DNA of 64,000 nucleotides from Gallionella sp. (GCA_030652475.1 JAUSAO010000045.1:1-64000), one strand, 5' to 3'. Positions 43,768 through 54,123 are shown, counted from the stretch's first letter. Notes: generated by a model not told the origin, from the sequence alone. Made by a program: numbers and translations.

Positions 43768-45196
43768 GTCGATCTCGAATCCGTGCCAGCACGGTGTGCA
43801 CTAGGTGCATCGCCCGTTCCGGGGTCGCTGCCTCACAATAACAGCGCAATTCCGGCGCGTTGCCGGATGGTCGCAGGTGGACGATTTCAGTGTTATCGAA
43901 GCTGATACGCAGCCCGTCCGTGGTATTGCAATCAAGCTGTTTTGCATCGTCGGGCGCCAGGTAACGCTGCAATGCCTGCGGGTCGTTGGTGAGTTCCAGT
44001 AGTAACTGACGACTGCTCGCCACCGGGAAATTTTGCAGCCGGTCGCTGGCGGTGTAGCGGGCGGGCAAACCTTGCATCAGAGATGAAACCTTGCCGTTGA
44101 CCTCGCGCGCAGCCGCAAGGACAGCCAGTGCAGGCAGGACGGCATCGCGGGTGGGTAGCGGTTCGAGTTTTCTCCCGTCACGCGCAAAGCGCGAACCGAC
44201 CAGAAAGCCGCCATTAGCCTCAAAGCCGACCACTGCATCGTCGATGCCACAAGCGACTTCCTCCATACCGGCAATCACATAGGGCGAGCCGATACGGGTG
44301 CGCAGCACGGTCTCAAACGCACCGCAAAGTTCGATGGCCGTGTTGCAACTGACCGGCACGACCACTTTTTTTGCACCCAGATAACGCGCGCAGATCAGGC
44401 CGACGATATCGCCGCGCAGCCAGCTGCCGGTTTCATCGGAGATTAGCGGTCTGTCGCCATCGCCGTCAGTCGAAATGATGGCGTCGAAATGGTGTTCTGC
44501 CGCCCAGTCTTTGCCCCTTTGAATATCCACTTCAGCGACCGCTTCGGTATCGATAGGCACGAATTGTTCGGTGCGACCGAGCGAGGTGACTTCAGCACCC
44601 AGCCCTTCCAGAATTCGCCTCAAAACATCGCGCGCTACGCTGGAATGCTCGTACACGCCCAGGCGCATGCCCTTGAAATATTGCCCCGGAAAGAAATCCA
44701 GATAGCGCTGTACGAATTTTTGCAGCGCGGCAAGATGCACATCGGGCAAGGTGCCAGTGACCGGGTTGATTTGTACGATGGCATCACTGATCGCCAGCTC
44801 GTCTGCCTTGGTGATTTCGCCATCAGGCCGGTAAAACTTGATGCCGTTGCGGTCAAACGGGATGTGGCTGCCGGTGACCATGATGGCGGGAATGCCTTCG
44901 TTTTGTGCATACAGCGCCAGTGCGGGCGTGGGCAGTGCGCCGCAATAGTCAACGGTGATTCCTCGTGATTGCAGGGCGGAGGCACAAGCTGTCGCGATGC
45001 GCGGGCTGCTGGGCCGTAAATCGATCCCCAGTGCCACGCGCGTAACCGCAAAAGATTGACTGATGACTGACAGAAACGCTGCCGCATAGGCGGCGCAGAC
45101 TTCATCCGTCATTGCGCTCACCAGACCGCGCGCACCGCTGGTGCCGAAGGCCACGCCACTGTTGTCCATTACATCGCTGATTTTGACTGTTTTCAA
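43751..45196 (-). CDS. Phosphohexomutase (phosphomannomutase/phosphoglucomutase family)
   Basis: 481 aa, alpha-D-phosphohexomutase superfamily with four domains. The phosphoserine loop is TGSHIPFDRNGIKFY near residue 110, the Mg-binding loop STDGDGDRPLI near 247, the sugar-binding loop GFEANGGFLV near 330, and the phosphate-binding loop RPSGNAPELR near 447. Substrate preference (mannose-, glucose- or glucosamine-phosphate) cannot be read; the loop is GFEANGG. It would supply activated sugars for surface polysaccharides. It is coupled to the oxygenase gene downstream and diverges from lemA. Confidence 0.88.
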   Translation of the reverse strand: MKTVKISDVMDNSGVAFGTSGARGLVSAMTDEVCAAYAAAFLSVISQSFAVTRVALGIDLRPSSPRIATACASALQSRGITVDYCGALPTPALALYAQNEGIPAIMVTGSHIPFDRNGIKFYRPDGEITKADELAISDAIVQINPVTGTLPDVHLAALQKFVQRYLDFFPGQYFKGMRLGVYEHSSVARDVLRRILEGLGAEVTSLGRTEQFVPIDTEAVAEVDIQRGKDWAAEHHFDAIISTDGDGDRPLISDETGSWLRGDIVGLICARYLGAKKVVVPVSCNTAIELCGAFETVLRTRIGSPYVIAGMEEVACGIDDAVVGFEANGGFLVGSRFARDGRKLEPLPTRDAVLPALAVLAAAREVNGKVSSLMQGLPARYTASDRLQNFPVASSRQLLLELTNDPQALQRYLAPDDAKQLDCNTTDGLRISFDNTEIVHLRPSGNAPELRCYCEAATPERAMHLVHTVLARIRDRHDDKE

Positions 45197-45330
45197 TTAC
45201 ATTGCTCCCACTTTGTCGGCAAAGGCTGCTTTTGCGGCGCAGCATGTGCCGGCCATTGTACCGCGACTGTCTATTCCGGATTTGGTGTTATAGTATAGCC
45301 GCTTTGCTATATCTAATTTTTAGGGGAGTG

Positions 45331-45939
45331 ATGATGCGTACCTTATGGCTGGTTTTGCTCACTTTGCTGCTCACAGGCTGCGGCTACAACACTTTTCAGA
45401 CTAGCGACGAGCAGATCAAGGCGAGCTGGGCCGAGGTACTCAACCAGTATCAGCGCCGCTCCGACCTGATTCCCAATCTGGTGAATACCGTCAAGGGATA
45501 TGCCGCGCATGAAAAAGACGTACTGCTGGGGGTGACTGAAGCGCGCGCCCGGGTCGGCAGTATTCAGGCCAGTCCTGAGCTGATCAACGATCCCGAAGCA
45601 TTTGCCAGATTTCAGGCAGCCCAGGGGCAGCTGACTTCCGCGCTGAGCCGTTTGCTGGTGGTGTCCGAGAATTACCCGCAACTCAAATCCGATCAGAATT
45701 TCCGCGATCTGCAGGCGCAACTGGAAGGCACGGAAAACCGCGTCACCGTGGCGCGCAACCGTTACATCAAGGCGGTGCAGGAGTACAACGTCGCAGTACG
45801 TTCTTTCCCCAGCAATCTGACTGCGATGATTTTCAGCTACACGGTGAAGCCGTCTTTCACGGTTGAAAACGAGCAGGCCATTTCCCACGCGCCTACCGTG
45901 GATTTCAACGCACCCAGTCCTGCACCCGCCGCAAAATGA
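45331..45939 (+). CDS. lemA: LemA family lipoprotein
   Basis: 202 aa from the first of two ATG codons at 45331, after TAGGGGAG; 43 upstream in-frame codons are not family sequence. A lipobox LLLTGCGYN is near residue 15. The LemA signature SWAEVLNQYQRRSDLIPNLVNTVKGYAAHE follows, then helical segments with YPQLKSDQNFRDLQAQLEGTENR. LemA proteins form helical bundles at the membrane and are usually encoded with TPM-domain proteins, as here. The function is poorly known. It overlaps the next gene by 4 nt. Confidence 0.93.
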   Translation: MMRTLWLVLLTLLLTGCGYNTFQTSDEQIKASWAEVLNQYQRRSDLIPNLVNTVKGYAAHEKDVLLGVTEARARVGSIQASPELINDPEAFARFQAAQGQLTSALSRLLVVSENYPQLKSDQNFRDLQAQLEGTENRVTVARNRYIKAVQEYNVAVRSFPSNLTAMIFSYTVKPSFTVENEQAISHAPTVDFNAPSPAPAAK

Positions 45940-46769
45940 AAATCCTGTGTGCGCGAGTCTTACTGCTTGCGCTGCTGTTAGTCGGGGTAGCACACGCCGA
46001 GGTGTCGGTGCCTGCATTATCGCAGCGCGTTACCGACCTGACCGCGACGCTGGATGCTCAGCAAATCCAGACGCTGGACGCGCGTCTAGCGGTATTCGAG
46101 GCACAGAAGGGCGCGCAGCTTGCCGTACTCATCATCCCCACCACGCAAGCTGAAACCATAGAGCAATACGGCATACGCGTAGTCGATGCGTGGCAGCTCG
46201 GGCGTAAAGGGGTGGATGATGGCGCGCTGTTGCTGGTTGCCAAGGATGACCGCACTGTGCGCATCGAGGTGGGTTACGGCCTGGAAGGTGCGCTCAACGA
46301 TGCCACCGCGCACCGTATCATCGATGAGATTATCGTCCCGCATTTCAAAACCGGCGGGTTTTATCAGGGTATCGATGCGGGCATATCGGCAATGGTGCAG
46401 GTGATGAGCGGTGAGCCCTTGCCTGAGCCCAAACAATCCGTCGAAAAACAGGACTATGAATCGCTGATGTTTATGGGGTTCGTGATCGCGGTGGCGCTGG
46501 GCGGCATGCTGCGTGCGATGCTGGGGCGATTCCCGGCGGCGCTGCTGGTCGGTGGTGTGCTGGGCGGGCTGGCCTGGCTGATCGTGGCATCCGGAGTGAT
46601 CGCGCTGTTCGCAGGTATGGCGGCATTCGTGTTCGTGCTGCTCGGCGGTGGACGCGGCTTCGGTGGTCATGGCGGCGGGTATGGCGGAGGTGGTGGATAC
46701 GGTGGAGGAGGCGGGTTTGGCGGCGGAGGAGGCGGGTTTGGTGGAGGCGGTGCCTCGGGGCGGTGGTGA
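45936..46769 (+). CDS. TPM-domain protein with glycine-rich tail (YgcG-like)
   Basis: 277 aa. Signal peptide of ~22 residues (ending AHA-EV). The TPM domain covers ~35-150: KGAQLAVLIIPTTQAETIEQ, GVDDGALLLVAKDDRTVRIE, GYGLEGALNDATAHRIID. Then come two hydrophobic segments (~175-235) and a tail made almost only of Gly with Tyr and Phe (~240-277). TPM domains are found in thylakoid and bacterial membrane-repair proteins; in bacteria they pair with lemA. Coupled to lemA by ATGA. Confidence 0.9.
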   Translation: MKILCARVLLLALLLVGVAHAEVSVPALSQRVTDLTATLDAQQIQTLDARLAVFEAQKGAQLAVLIIPTTQAETIEQYGIRVVDAWQLGRKGVDDGALLLVAKDDRTVRIEVGYGLEGALNDATAHRIIDEIIVPHFKTGGFYQGIDAGISAMVQVMSGEPLPEPKQSVEKQDYESLMFMGFVIAVALGGMLRAMLGRFPAALLVGGVLGGLAWLIVASGVIALFAGMAAFVFVLLGGGRGFGGHGGGYGGGGGYGGGGGFGGGGGGFGGGGASGRW

Positions 46770-46770
46770 T

Positions 46771-47268
46771 ATGAATATACGGCGCATCATCAAGCATTTA
46801 TCAACGGGTCGCGCGTCGGTGCGCCGTGCATTCCCGCGCCAGACACTAAACCTGATTGAAGACGCCATCCGCACAACCGAGACCCGGCACGACGGGCAAA
46901 TCCGCTTTGCAGTCGAGCCTGCGCTGGAGCTGGCACCGCTGCTGGATGGTCAAACTGCCCGGCAACGTGCGATTGAGGTGTTCTCCGAGTTACATGTCTG
47001 GGATACCGAGCACAATAACGGCGTGCTGATCTATCTGCTGCTGGCAGACAGGGATGTTGAAATCGTCGCCGACCGCGGCATTCACGTGAAGCTAGGAACC
47101 GAGGTCTGGGAGGCGATATGCCAGCAGATGGAAGCGGCGTTTCGTGCAGGCCAATTTGAAGCGGGGGTGTTGAACGGGCTGCAAGCGGTGGGGGAACATC
47201 TGGCGCGCCACTTTCCGGCGCGCAATGATCAGTTCAATGAAATTCCGGATAGCCCGGTCTTGTTGTAG
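46771..47268 (+). CDS. Second TPM-domain protein, no signal peptide
   Basis: 165 aa from the ATG at 46771, 1 nt after the preceding stop; the frame is open further upstream only inside the Gly-rich tail coding region. It contains a TPM-like domain (HDGQIRFAVEPALELAPLLD, then NNGVLIYLLLADRDVEIVAD and GIHVKLGTEVWEAICQQMEA) but neither signal peptide nor membrane helix, so it should be cytoplasmic. Tandem TPM genes after lemA are frequent in Betaproteobacteria. The role is unknown. Confidence 0.88.
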   Translation: MNIRRIIKHLSTGRASVRRAFPRQTLNLIEDAIRTTETRHDGQIRFAVEPALELAPLLDGQTARQRAIEVFSELHVWDTEHNNGVLIYLLLADRDVEIVADRGIHVKLGTEVWEAICQQMEAAFRAGQFEAGVLNGLQAVGEHLARHFPARNDQFNEIPDSPVLL

Positions 47269-47291
47269 CTAACCGAACCCTGCGCGCGGAT

Positions 47292-47876
47292 TTACAAGAT
47301 GCTGGCCGCTTCCTCGAAAGGCAAACGCGGGCCGCGCGGGAATAATTTTGATGCGTCCCCGTAGCCCAGATTGATCAGGAAATTGGATTTGATCCTGGTG
47401 CCTGAGAAGAACGCCTGATCTACTTTGGCATTATCGAATCCTGACATGGGTCCTGCATCCAGCCCGAGCGCGCGTGCGGCGAGGATCAGGTAAGCGCCCT
47501 GCAAGGTAGCGTTGCGGAATGCGGTACTGTCGATCAGCGCCGTGTTGCCGACGAACCAGGCGCGGGCGTCGGTGTGCGGGAACAGGACAGGTAGTTTCTC
47601 GTAAAATTCGTAGTCCTGGGCAATGATGACGGTGACCGGGGCGTTACGGGTCTTCTCCATATTTTCCGGAATCATGGCGGGCAGCAGGCGCTGTTTTGCC
47701 GACTCGCTTTTTACGAATACGAGGCGTGCCGGACTCGAATTGGCACTGGTGGGCGCCCATTTCATCAAGTCGTAAATCTGGCGCAATAAATCGTCGCTTA
47801 CCGGTTGCTCCAGCCACGCGTTGTGGGTGCGTGCGTTGCGGTAGAGTAGGTCCAAACTGCGGTCATCGAGTTGCAT
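47292..47876 (-). CDS. Nitroreductase-family protein (RutE-like)
   Basis: 194 aa, matching the malonic semialdehyde reductase RutE / HadB group: [20 protein letters not shown], then [20 protein letters not shown] near 40, [32 protein letters not shown] near 115, and a final [23 protein letters not shown]-dependent NAD(P)H reductase by family. No rut operon is near, so a pyrimidine-degradation role is unsupported; a general quinone or enal reductase is as likely. It converges on the TPM gene with 23 bp between stops. Confidence 0.88.
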   Translation of the reverse strand: MQLDDRSLDLLYRNARTHNAWLEQPVSDDLLRQIYDLMKWAPTSANSSPARLVFVKSESAKQRLLPAMIPENMEKTRNAPVTVIIAQDYEFYEKLPVLFPHTDARAWFVGNTALIDSTAFRNATLQGAYLILAARALGLDAGPMSGFDNAKVDQAFFSGTRIKSNFLINLGYGDASKLFPRGPRLPFEEAASIL

Positions 47877-47905
47877 GTGCTTCCCTTTCGTCTTAAATGC
47901 AAAGC

Positions 47906-47928
47906 ACCCTCCCCTTCAAGGGGAGGGT
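47906..47928. repeat. Intergenic palindrome
   Basis: Arms ACCCTCCCCT and AGGGGAGGGT with a TCA loop, perfectly paired. It lies between the nitroreductase gene and the end of sqr, has no T tract, and looks like a mobile palindrome rather than a terminator. Confidence 0.55.
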
Positions 47929-47973
47929 TGGGGCGGGGATGGGTTAATTCAGCTAATGAACATTAATTCGGGC

Positions 47974-49290
<1,317 letters not shown>

Positions 49291-49323
49291 TCAGTGCACC
49301 ACTCCGCTTCCTGCCTGCTGCTT

Positions 49324-50001
49324 TCAGTTGCGCGTCAACGGTTCCTCGTTGTTCGACATGCCCTGTTCTTTCGTGAACAGGACGGCTGCCTTTACGCGCG
49401 AAGACAGATTGAGTTTGTTCAGAATGTGGCGCACATGCTGTTTTACCGTGTCGTAACTGATGTGCAAGGTCAGTGCGATGGCTTTGTTGCTTTCGCCGCG
49501 CGACAGTAATTGCAGTATCTCGCGTTCACGTTCAGTCAATAATTTGAATGAATCCTTCGGCCCTTGCTCGGGTTGATCGCCGCGCAACATTTCGATCATC
49601 TTCACCGTCATGGTGGGGGCGACTACCAGTTCTCCGGCGGCAACACGGCGGATTGCATCGACCACCTCATCCGGGGCCATATCCTTGAGCAAATAACCGC
49701 GCACCCCGGCACGTATCGCGTTGCCCAGGTCGATTTCTGAATCGCTCATCGTGAGCATAACGGCAGGTGTCAGATAACCCTCACTGCGCAGTTGCTCCAG
49801 CAGAGAAATGCCGTCCAGCGGCTTCATGCGCAGATCGACTATCAGCAGATCAGGTTTCTGGTCCAGCAAGGTGCGTAGTTCGTCTATGCTCCCGGTTGCG
49901 CCCAGCACGTCGAAACCATAACAATTGGAGAGTAATTCACTCAACCCTTGCCGACACAGGCATTGGTCATCTACCAGTACAACTTTTATTTTGTCAGTCA
50001 T
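49324..50001 (-). CDS. NarL/LuxR-family response regulator
   Basis: 225 aa. The receiver domain has the acidic pair in VVLVDDQ (near 10-11), the phospho-acceptor Asp in LLIVDLRMKPLDG near 55, a Ser/Thr in LTMSD near 84 and a Lys in YLLKDMAPDE near 106. A LuxR-type HTH follows: LTEREREILQLLSRGESNKAIA near 158, HISYDTVKQHVRHILNKLNL. It is encoded 8 nt into the end of the kinase gene, so the two are a matched pair. It ends 78 bp before sqr, suggesting control of sulfide oxidation or respiration genes, which is inference. Confidence 0.93.
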   Translation of the reverse strand: MTDKIKVVLVDDQCLCRQGLSELLSNCYGFDVLGATGSIDELRTLLDQKPDLLIVDLRMKPLDGISLLEQLRSEGYLTPAVMLTMSDSEIDLGNAIRAGVRGYLLKDMAPDEVVDAIRRVAAGELVVAPTMTVKMIEMLRGDQPEQGPKDSFKLLTEREREILQLLSRGESNKAIALTLHISYDTVKQHVRHILNKLNLSSRVKAAVLFTKEQGMSNNEEPLTRN

Positions 50002-51250
50002 TTACAACTCTCCAGTCCAGCGGTGGTTCGGGGAAAAATAATTGTACCTGCGTACCCAGGCCGGCAGCGCTGTCGACTCTGATCTCGCCACCTATCCGGT
50101 GGGCACGCTCACGCATGATCATCACGCCGTAATGTCCCTCTACCGGTGTGAAGGTGCAAGCGCCGGTGCCGTTGTCTTCAATGGTGAAAACGTAGTAGCC
50201 GAATTTTGCCGAGACGAACAGGCGCGCATGTGTCGCTTCGGAATGGCGGGCGATGTTGGTCAACGCCTCGCGAACGATATAATAGACCTGTATTTCGTGT
50301 TCGAGTGGCAGTTCGAGATCGACCAGTCGATTGTGATATTCGAGCACGATGTTGTTGCGTTTGCGAAATTCGGTGGCCAGATCATGTAGCGCAATTGAAA
50401 GCCCGCCACGGTTCATGTCGCAACGAAAATCGGCGATCAGCTCCCGGGTGCTCTTTTGTCCGATTTCAAGCGCCTCATCCAGGTCTCGTGCATATTTGCT
50501 TGCCATCACCTGATTGCCGGTGCGGATGGACTCAAGCAGCAGGTTCACGCGCATGCGCGAGTAAGTCAGCGTTTGTGCCAGCGAGTCGTGTATATCGTTG
50601 GCGATGACTTGACGTTCAGCCAGCAGTTCAAAGCGCCTGACATCACGGTTAATGCGCGTATGTTCGATGGTCGCGCTCATCATTTCGGCAAAGGCTGCCA
50701 GCGTGTTCATGACCTTGCTTGCGGCCGTGCGTGATACATCGAAGAAAATGGTCAAGATACCGAGCGGCGCACCGGACGAGTACTGCACCTCAAGCGGGGC
50801 GGCAACCAGAGACTGGAAACGGCAGCTGGAGTGGGGGCAGTTTTGCCGCGAGTTACATTCACTGATGTCCGAAGCGTGGACGACATGACCCAGCGTGGCA
50901 TTGTCGCTGGCCTCGCAATCCAGCTCGACATAATTTTCAGCTTCTTCCTGCAGATCGTCAGAGAGCCCTGCCGAACTGATGATTTGCAGGGTGCGTCCGT
51001 CGGGGGATAACAGCCTTACTACTCCTGCTGTTGCATTGACCGTGCCGATAATGCTTTCCAGAAAGTTTTCCAGCAGCGTTTTGAGATCGCCCGCGCGCGG
51101 CGCCATGAATTCATGCGTCAGACACATCGCCACGCCACCATCTTCTCCGGGCGGAGTGAAGTCGGGATCGCGCACCCACAAGAACGTACTGTTATTGGCG
51201 ATAGCGATCGGAATCGTTTTTTTCTGCATCAACGTGGTGGCCAGTTCCAA
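49994..51250 (-). CDS. NarX-like sensor histidine kinase with cysteine-rich GAF domain
   Basis: 418 aa without signal peptide or membrane helix, so cytoplasmic. Residues ~55-200 form a GAF-like domain (ATAGVVRLLSPDGRTLQIIS, LVAAPLEVQYSSGAPLGILT). In the middle are the cysteines of ELDCEASD, SECNSRQNCPHSSCRF: five within about 35 residues, a spacing suited to an iron-sulfur cluster, metal or thiol switch. The HisKA_3 dimerisation helix with the phospho-His is ERQVIANDIHDSLAQTLT near 215, and the HATPase has REALTNIARHSEATHA and DNGTGAC. NarX/NarQ central domains also hold conserved cysteines. The signal may be redox, oxygen or a sulfur compound. Confidence 0.9.
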   Translation of the reverse strand: MELATTLMQKKTIPIAIANNSTFLWVRDPDFTPPGEDGGVAMCLTHEFMAPRAGDLKTLLENFLESIIGTVNATAGVVRLLSPDGRTLQIISSAGLSDDLQEEAENYVELDCEASDNATLGHVVHASDISECNSRQNCPHSSCRFQSLVAAPLEVQYSSGAPLGILTIFFDVSRTAASKVMNTLAAFAEMMSATIEHTRINRDVRRFELLAERQVIANDIHDSLAQTLTYSRMRVNLLLESIRTGNQVMASKYARDLDEALEIGQKSTRELIADFRCDMNRGGLSIALHDLATEFRKRNNIVLEYHNRLVDLELPLEHEIQVYYIVREALTNIARHSEATHARLFVSAKFGYYVFTIEDNGTGACTFTPVEGHYGVMIMRERAHRIGGEIRVDSAAGLGTQVQLFFPEPPLDWRVVND

Positions 51251-51835
51251 AATACTTAGCGCAGACTAAGTCGAATCCCTAAAAATATCAACATGCTGGA
51301 TAAAAAAACAGCTTATTTACCCGTTTGGGTTATGCTTTATCCCACCCGATATGGTTATAGACGCCCGACAGTATGATTGCGCCTAATGGGCGGGCTTGCA
51401 AAGCTACCCGATCGCAATTGTATCTGGATAAGCCTGAATGCGAAGAATTGCTGCCGCTGGTGAAAACGATATTGCGTGCCCGCAGTTTACTGAATGAAAG
51501 ACTGGGTTTGTTTCTTCAGTTAATTTGTCATCTGTGAGGCGTTATACAAATTGCCGGTAAATTCATTAATAAATAGTTGCAGGGCGTTGTCGCCTGAAAT
51601 CAGGCCGCCGACAAGTTGCCGGCTCTGTTTCCGGCATTGGTGCGCCGGGCGTGGAAAAAATGTTTACCTGGATACTGGGTGATCTGAACAATATGGTTTT
51701 TGAAATTCACACGCAGTAGCGCTGAACGTGCATACCGTATTATTTGCTGTCCTTACTTCCTGCTAGACTGGTAACTGTGTCGGGTCTATCATTGCATCCC
51801 GATTGATTCGAACAAATCCAGTTTTGGAGCACACC
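51251..51835. other. Gene-poor stretch with possible relic
   Basis: No gene is confidently recognised. An ATG at 51373 on the plus strand opens 54 codons to 51537 (MIAPNGRACKATRSQLYLDK, then ECEELLPLVKTILRARSLLN), without a ribosome site; it reads like an internal protein fragment. Another short open stretch with EKMFTWILGDLNNM ends at about 51719. Both may be debris of lost genes. The promoter of the rhodanese gene should lie at the right end. Confidence 0.4.
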
Positions 51836-52222
51836 ATGGAACACATGACACCCAAGCAGACTTATGAGTTTTTGCAGGCTAACCCCGAAGCGGTATTCAT
51901 AGATGTGCGTAGTGAGATGGAACACATGTTCGTCGGCCACCCCAAGGGATCTATCCTGATCCCCTGGGTAGACGGACCGGAATGGGATATCAATCCCTAT
52001 TTTATTTCACACGTAAAGAAAGCCGCAAGTGCGAATCGCCCAGTTGTACTGATTTGCCGATCAGGCCGCCGTTCAGTTGATGCAGGATTGGCACTCGAAA
52101 AGGCAGGACTTACAGAAGTGTATAACGTTTTGCACGGTTTTGAAGGTGACCTGGACGACACGCATCATCGAAATTCGCACAACGGCTGGCGCTTTGAGGG
52201 CCTTCCCTGGGCACAGACCTAG
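51836..52222 (+). CDS. Single-domain rhodanese-like sulfurtransferase
   Basis: 128 aa from the ATG at 51836, with GGAG upstream; the frame is open 11 codons earlier. One rhodanese domain: QTYEFLQANPEAVFIDVRSE, then a SILIPW strand, the active-site loop LICRSGRRS with its Cys near residue 75, AGLALEKAGLTEVYNVLHGF, and a terminal NGWRFEGLPW. It would carry persulfide sulfur between donor and acceptor in the cytoplasm. Placed between sqr and the apr/sat cluster, it could handle sulfane sulfur from sulfide oxidation; this is inferred from position. Confidence 0.88.
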   Translation: MEHMTPKQTYEFLQANPEAVFIDVRSEMEHMFVGHPKGSILIPWVDGPEWDINPYFISHVKKAASANRPVVLICRSGRRSVDAGLALEKAGLTEVYNVLHGFEGDLDDTHHRNSHNGWRFEGLPWAQT

Positions 52223-52454
52223 GAACATTCGGATTTTTTAACGACTTTCAATTTGCTTGTATATATTTTATATACAACATATATAACCTAAATTATTCCC
52301 GATTTCACCAAAGGTGAACAAAAGCTAGCCTCCACTACATTGGCGAATCTTTCTTCCAGCGCCACGCTGGCTAAAATAGATGATGATTATCTCGGCCCGG
52401 TCATGATTTGATTCCAGGGTGATCTGAAGGTTGAGGGGCAAAGTGCCCCCCAGT

Positions 52455-52961
52455 TTAGCCAGCGAGCGTAGCGTGTTGGGTATGATGTTGGTTGGCTGCT
52501 TTGAGATTGAACAAGCCTGATAAGACAGAGCTGACTTTCTGGTTGGTACGCACAGCAAAAGAATCAAAGCCAACCTGATACTGGTAGGTCACATTGCTAC
52601 GCGGCACATCGCCGATCGCGCGCAACTCACCTCGGAAGCCGTAATGTTCACGCAGCGTACGAGCGGTCGAATAACTCTTGCCGTCGGCGAATTTGTCGAA
52701 TTCCACCGCTATAACAGTAAAGTCATCGATGTCGCGCCCAATCTCATCAGCACTTTCTTCGGCAGCCAGCCAGACACCCAGTGGCCAGCCATGTTCATAT
52801 TCGCGGTGTATCAGTTCGGCGCGGCGCGCCTTCCATACCGATAGCGGCACCAACACCGGTCCTACGGGTAGCCTTATGTTCTGCGGCGTATCGCCTTCCG
52901 CAAAAGTCAGAGTTTTCCATACGTCAGAAACGATATTGCCATTCTTGATTAGCTTGAACAT
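52455..52961 (-). CDS. DUF934 protein (sulfite-reduction associated)
   Basis: 168 aa. The DUF934 core is clear: GVWLAAEESADEIGRDIDDF near 64, VIAVEFDKFADGKSYSTART near 83, REHYGFRGELRAIGDVPRSNV near 104 and a GFDSFAVRTNQ segment near 130. In most proteobacteria it lies beside cysI and cysH in assimilatory sulfite reduction, probably as an accessory of sulfite reductase. Here it stands alone. The last ~20 residues (NLKAANQHHTQHATLAG) do not look like the family and the downstream DNA shows debris, so the 3' end may be rebuilt. Confidence 0.8.
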   Translation of the reverse strand: MFKLIKNGNIVSDVWKTLTFAEGDTPQNIRLPVGPVLVPLSVWKARRAELIHREYEHGWPLGVWLAAEESADEIGRDIDDFTVIAVEFDKFADGKSYSTARTLREHYGFRGELRAIGDVPRSNVTYQYQVGFDSFAVRTNQKVSSVLSGLFNLKAANQHHTQHATLAG

Positions 52962-53274
52962 AGACTGCCTTCCTTTTGGTATCTAGGTGGATGGATGCTT
53001 CAACACAACTTGTTGAAGCGCAGTCTAGGGGTGCTTGATATGTCTGTAAAATACTTTATTGTTGATATTAAATAGCTAATTGGAATATAGGAATTTTCGA
53101 GTTACTAAATCAATAACTGGCATCCTCGCACATGTCATCGGCAAAACCCCTGCTGCCAAACTGTTTAAATCAAACACACTAGCCTTGGCAAAGCCAGGGA
53201 AAGTGCAATTTCCCCTTTTCGCTATACGCTATAATGTCTCGTCCTATTTACAATCAATTGATCGGGGTAATAAC
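52962..53274. other. Intergenic region with candidate -10
   Basis: No gene is called. A reading frame from an ATG at 53080 runs into the DUF4279 gene, but its first 65 codons look unlike protein of that family. A perfect TATAAT at 53230-53235 lies 40 nt before the preferred DUF4279 start; no good -35 is seen. Confidence 0.4.
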
Positions 53275-53691
53275 TTGGCATCGAATAAAGCACGCGCCCA
53301 CTTCACACTCAGTGGTTATCATTTCGATCCTGATGACATCACGCGTCTGCTGGGCATCGAACCTACCTCGGTTGATGCATCCGGCGCGCGCAGCGCCCTC
53401 GATAAACCCGTGATCAGTTCATGGGAGTTATCAACGGAAACGATGGCGGACAATATTGACGTTTATAAAATGACGGAGATCCTCATTAAAAAAATAGAAC
53501 CGGTCAAGGAAAAAATCCTGCAAGTAATTAAGAGCCATAACTTATCGCCCAGAATCGGCGTGGTTCTGGTTTTATCTATTGATAAAAATGAATCGGTGCC
53601 CGATGTCGGGTTCGGTGCCAGAACGATTCGTTTTCTCGCGGATATTGGCGCATTTGCAAATGTTGAATATAAACTTTCTGAGCGTATTTAA
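53275..53691 (+). CDS. DUF4279 protein
   Basis: 138 aa from a TTG at 53275 that has GGGG about 8 nt upstream; an ATG at 53080 in the same frame would add 65 residues of poor quality that span a promoter-like TATAAT. The family core begins at once: ARAHFTLSGYHFDPDDITRL, LGIEPTSVDASGARS, SSWELSTE, with the C-terminal RIGVVLVLSIDKNESVPDVG and FGARTIRFLADIGAFANVEY. DUF4279 proteins are small, often near toxins or immunity loci, with no assigned role. The codon use is AT-richer than that of neighbours, hinting at acquisition. Confidence 0.75.
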   Translation: MASNKARAHFTLSGYHFDPDDITRLLGIEPTSVDASGARSALDKPVISSWELSTETMADNIDVYKMTEILIKKIEPVKEKILQVIKSHNLSPRIGVVLVLSIDKNESVPDVGFGARTIRFLADIGAFANVEYKLSERI

Positions 53692-53783
53692 GCTTTAAAT
53701 TAGAGCACTGTCTGTAAGTGTTAGGGTTTTCTTCTTGTACTTGAATTTGCCGAAATATAATTACGGTTAATTTTTTTGCAGGT

Positions 53784-53814
53784 CAAAAAAAAGCACGCTT
53801 TTTATAGCGTGCTT
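53784..53814 (-). terminator. Rho-independent terminator of the apr-linked module
   Basis: Perfect 8-bp stem AAGCACGC / GCGTGCTT (53791-53814), followed on the minus strand by a run of seven or more T. It closes the transcript that includes the 53-aa gene. Confidence 0.9.
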
Positions 53815-53877
53815 ATCACAAAACAAATCTGAATTTAGTAGCCGCGCGACCATTCAGGCAGCGTACGGACGATTGCT

Positions 53878-54039
53878 TTAGGGCTTCTTAGGCGTGGTGT
53901 AGGGCACTTCTTTATGGAAAGGTTCCCAGATGGTGTCATAGCCGATATAGCCCTTATCATTTGCGGGCTTTTGACGGGTTGTCAGAAAACGACTCTTGCC
54001 CTCGGGAACCTTGGGCCTGGTTTTAGGTGCTTCGCTCAT
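53878..54039 (-). CDS. Small 53-aa basic protein, unknown
   Basis: From the ATG at 54039, which has AAGGAG 8 nt upstream; another ATG two codons earlier is too close to that site. The peptide is MSEAPKTRPKVPEGKSRFLT, then TRQKPANDKGYIGYDTIWEP and a FHKEVPYTTPKKP end. It is basic, rich in Pro and Lys, and probably partly disordered, with a conserved-looking aromatic core (YIGYDTIWEPF). It is the last gene before a strong terminator and 84 bp after the HIT gene, so it belongs to the apr-linked module. No family recognised. Confidence 0.65.
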   Translation of the reverse strand: MSEAPKTRPKVPEGKSRFLTTRQKPANDKGYIGYDTIWEPFHKEVPYTTPKKP

Positions 54040-54123
54040 ATTCATAACTCCTTAATGGTTGAAACGGGAGGAATTTAAACCGGTACGTCAGCACCCCCCA
54101 TTGAACTGACGAAACTATACTAT

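Noticed and set aside
47906-47928. Palindrome as the sqr terminator
   Set aside because: Perfect stem but no T tract on either strand.
51373-51537. 54-codon ORF as a real gene
   Set aside because: No ribosome site and it reads like an internal fragment; mentioned only in the gap entry.
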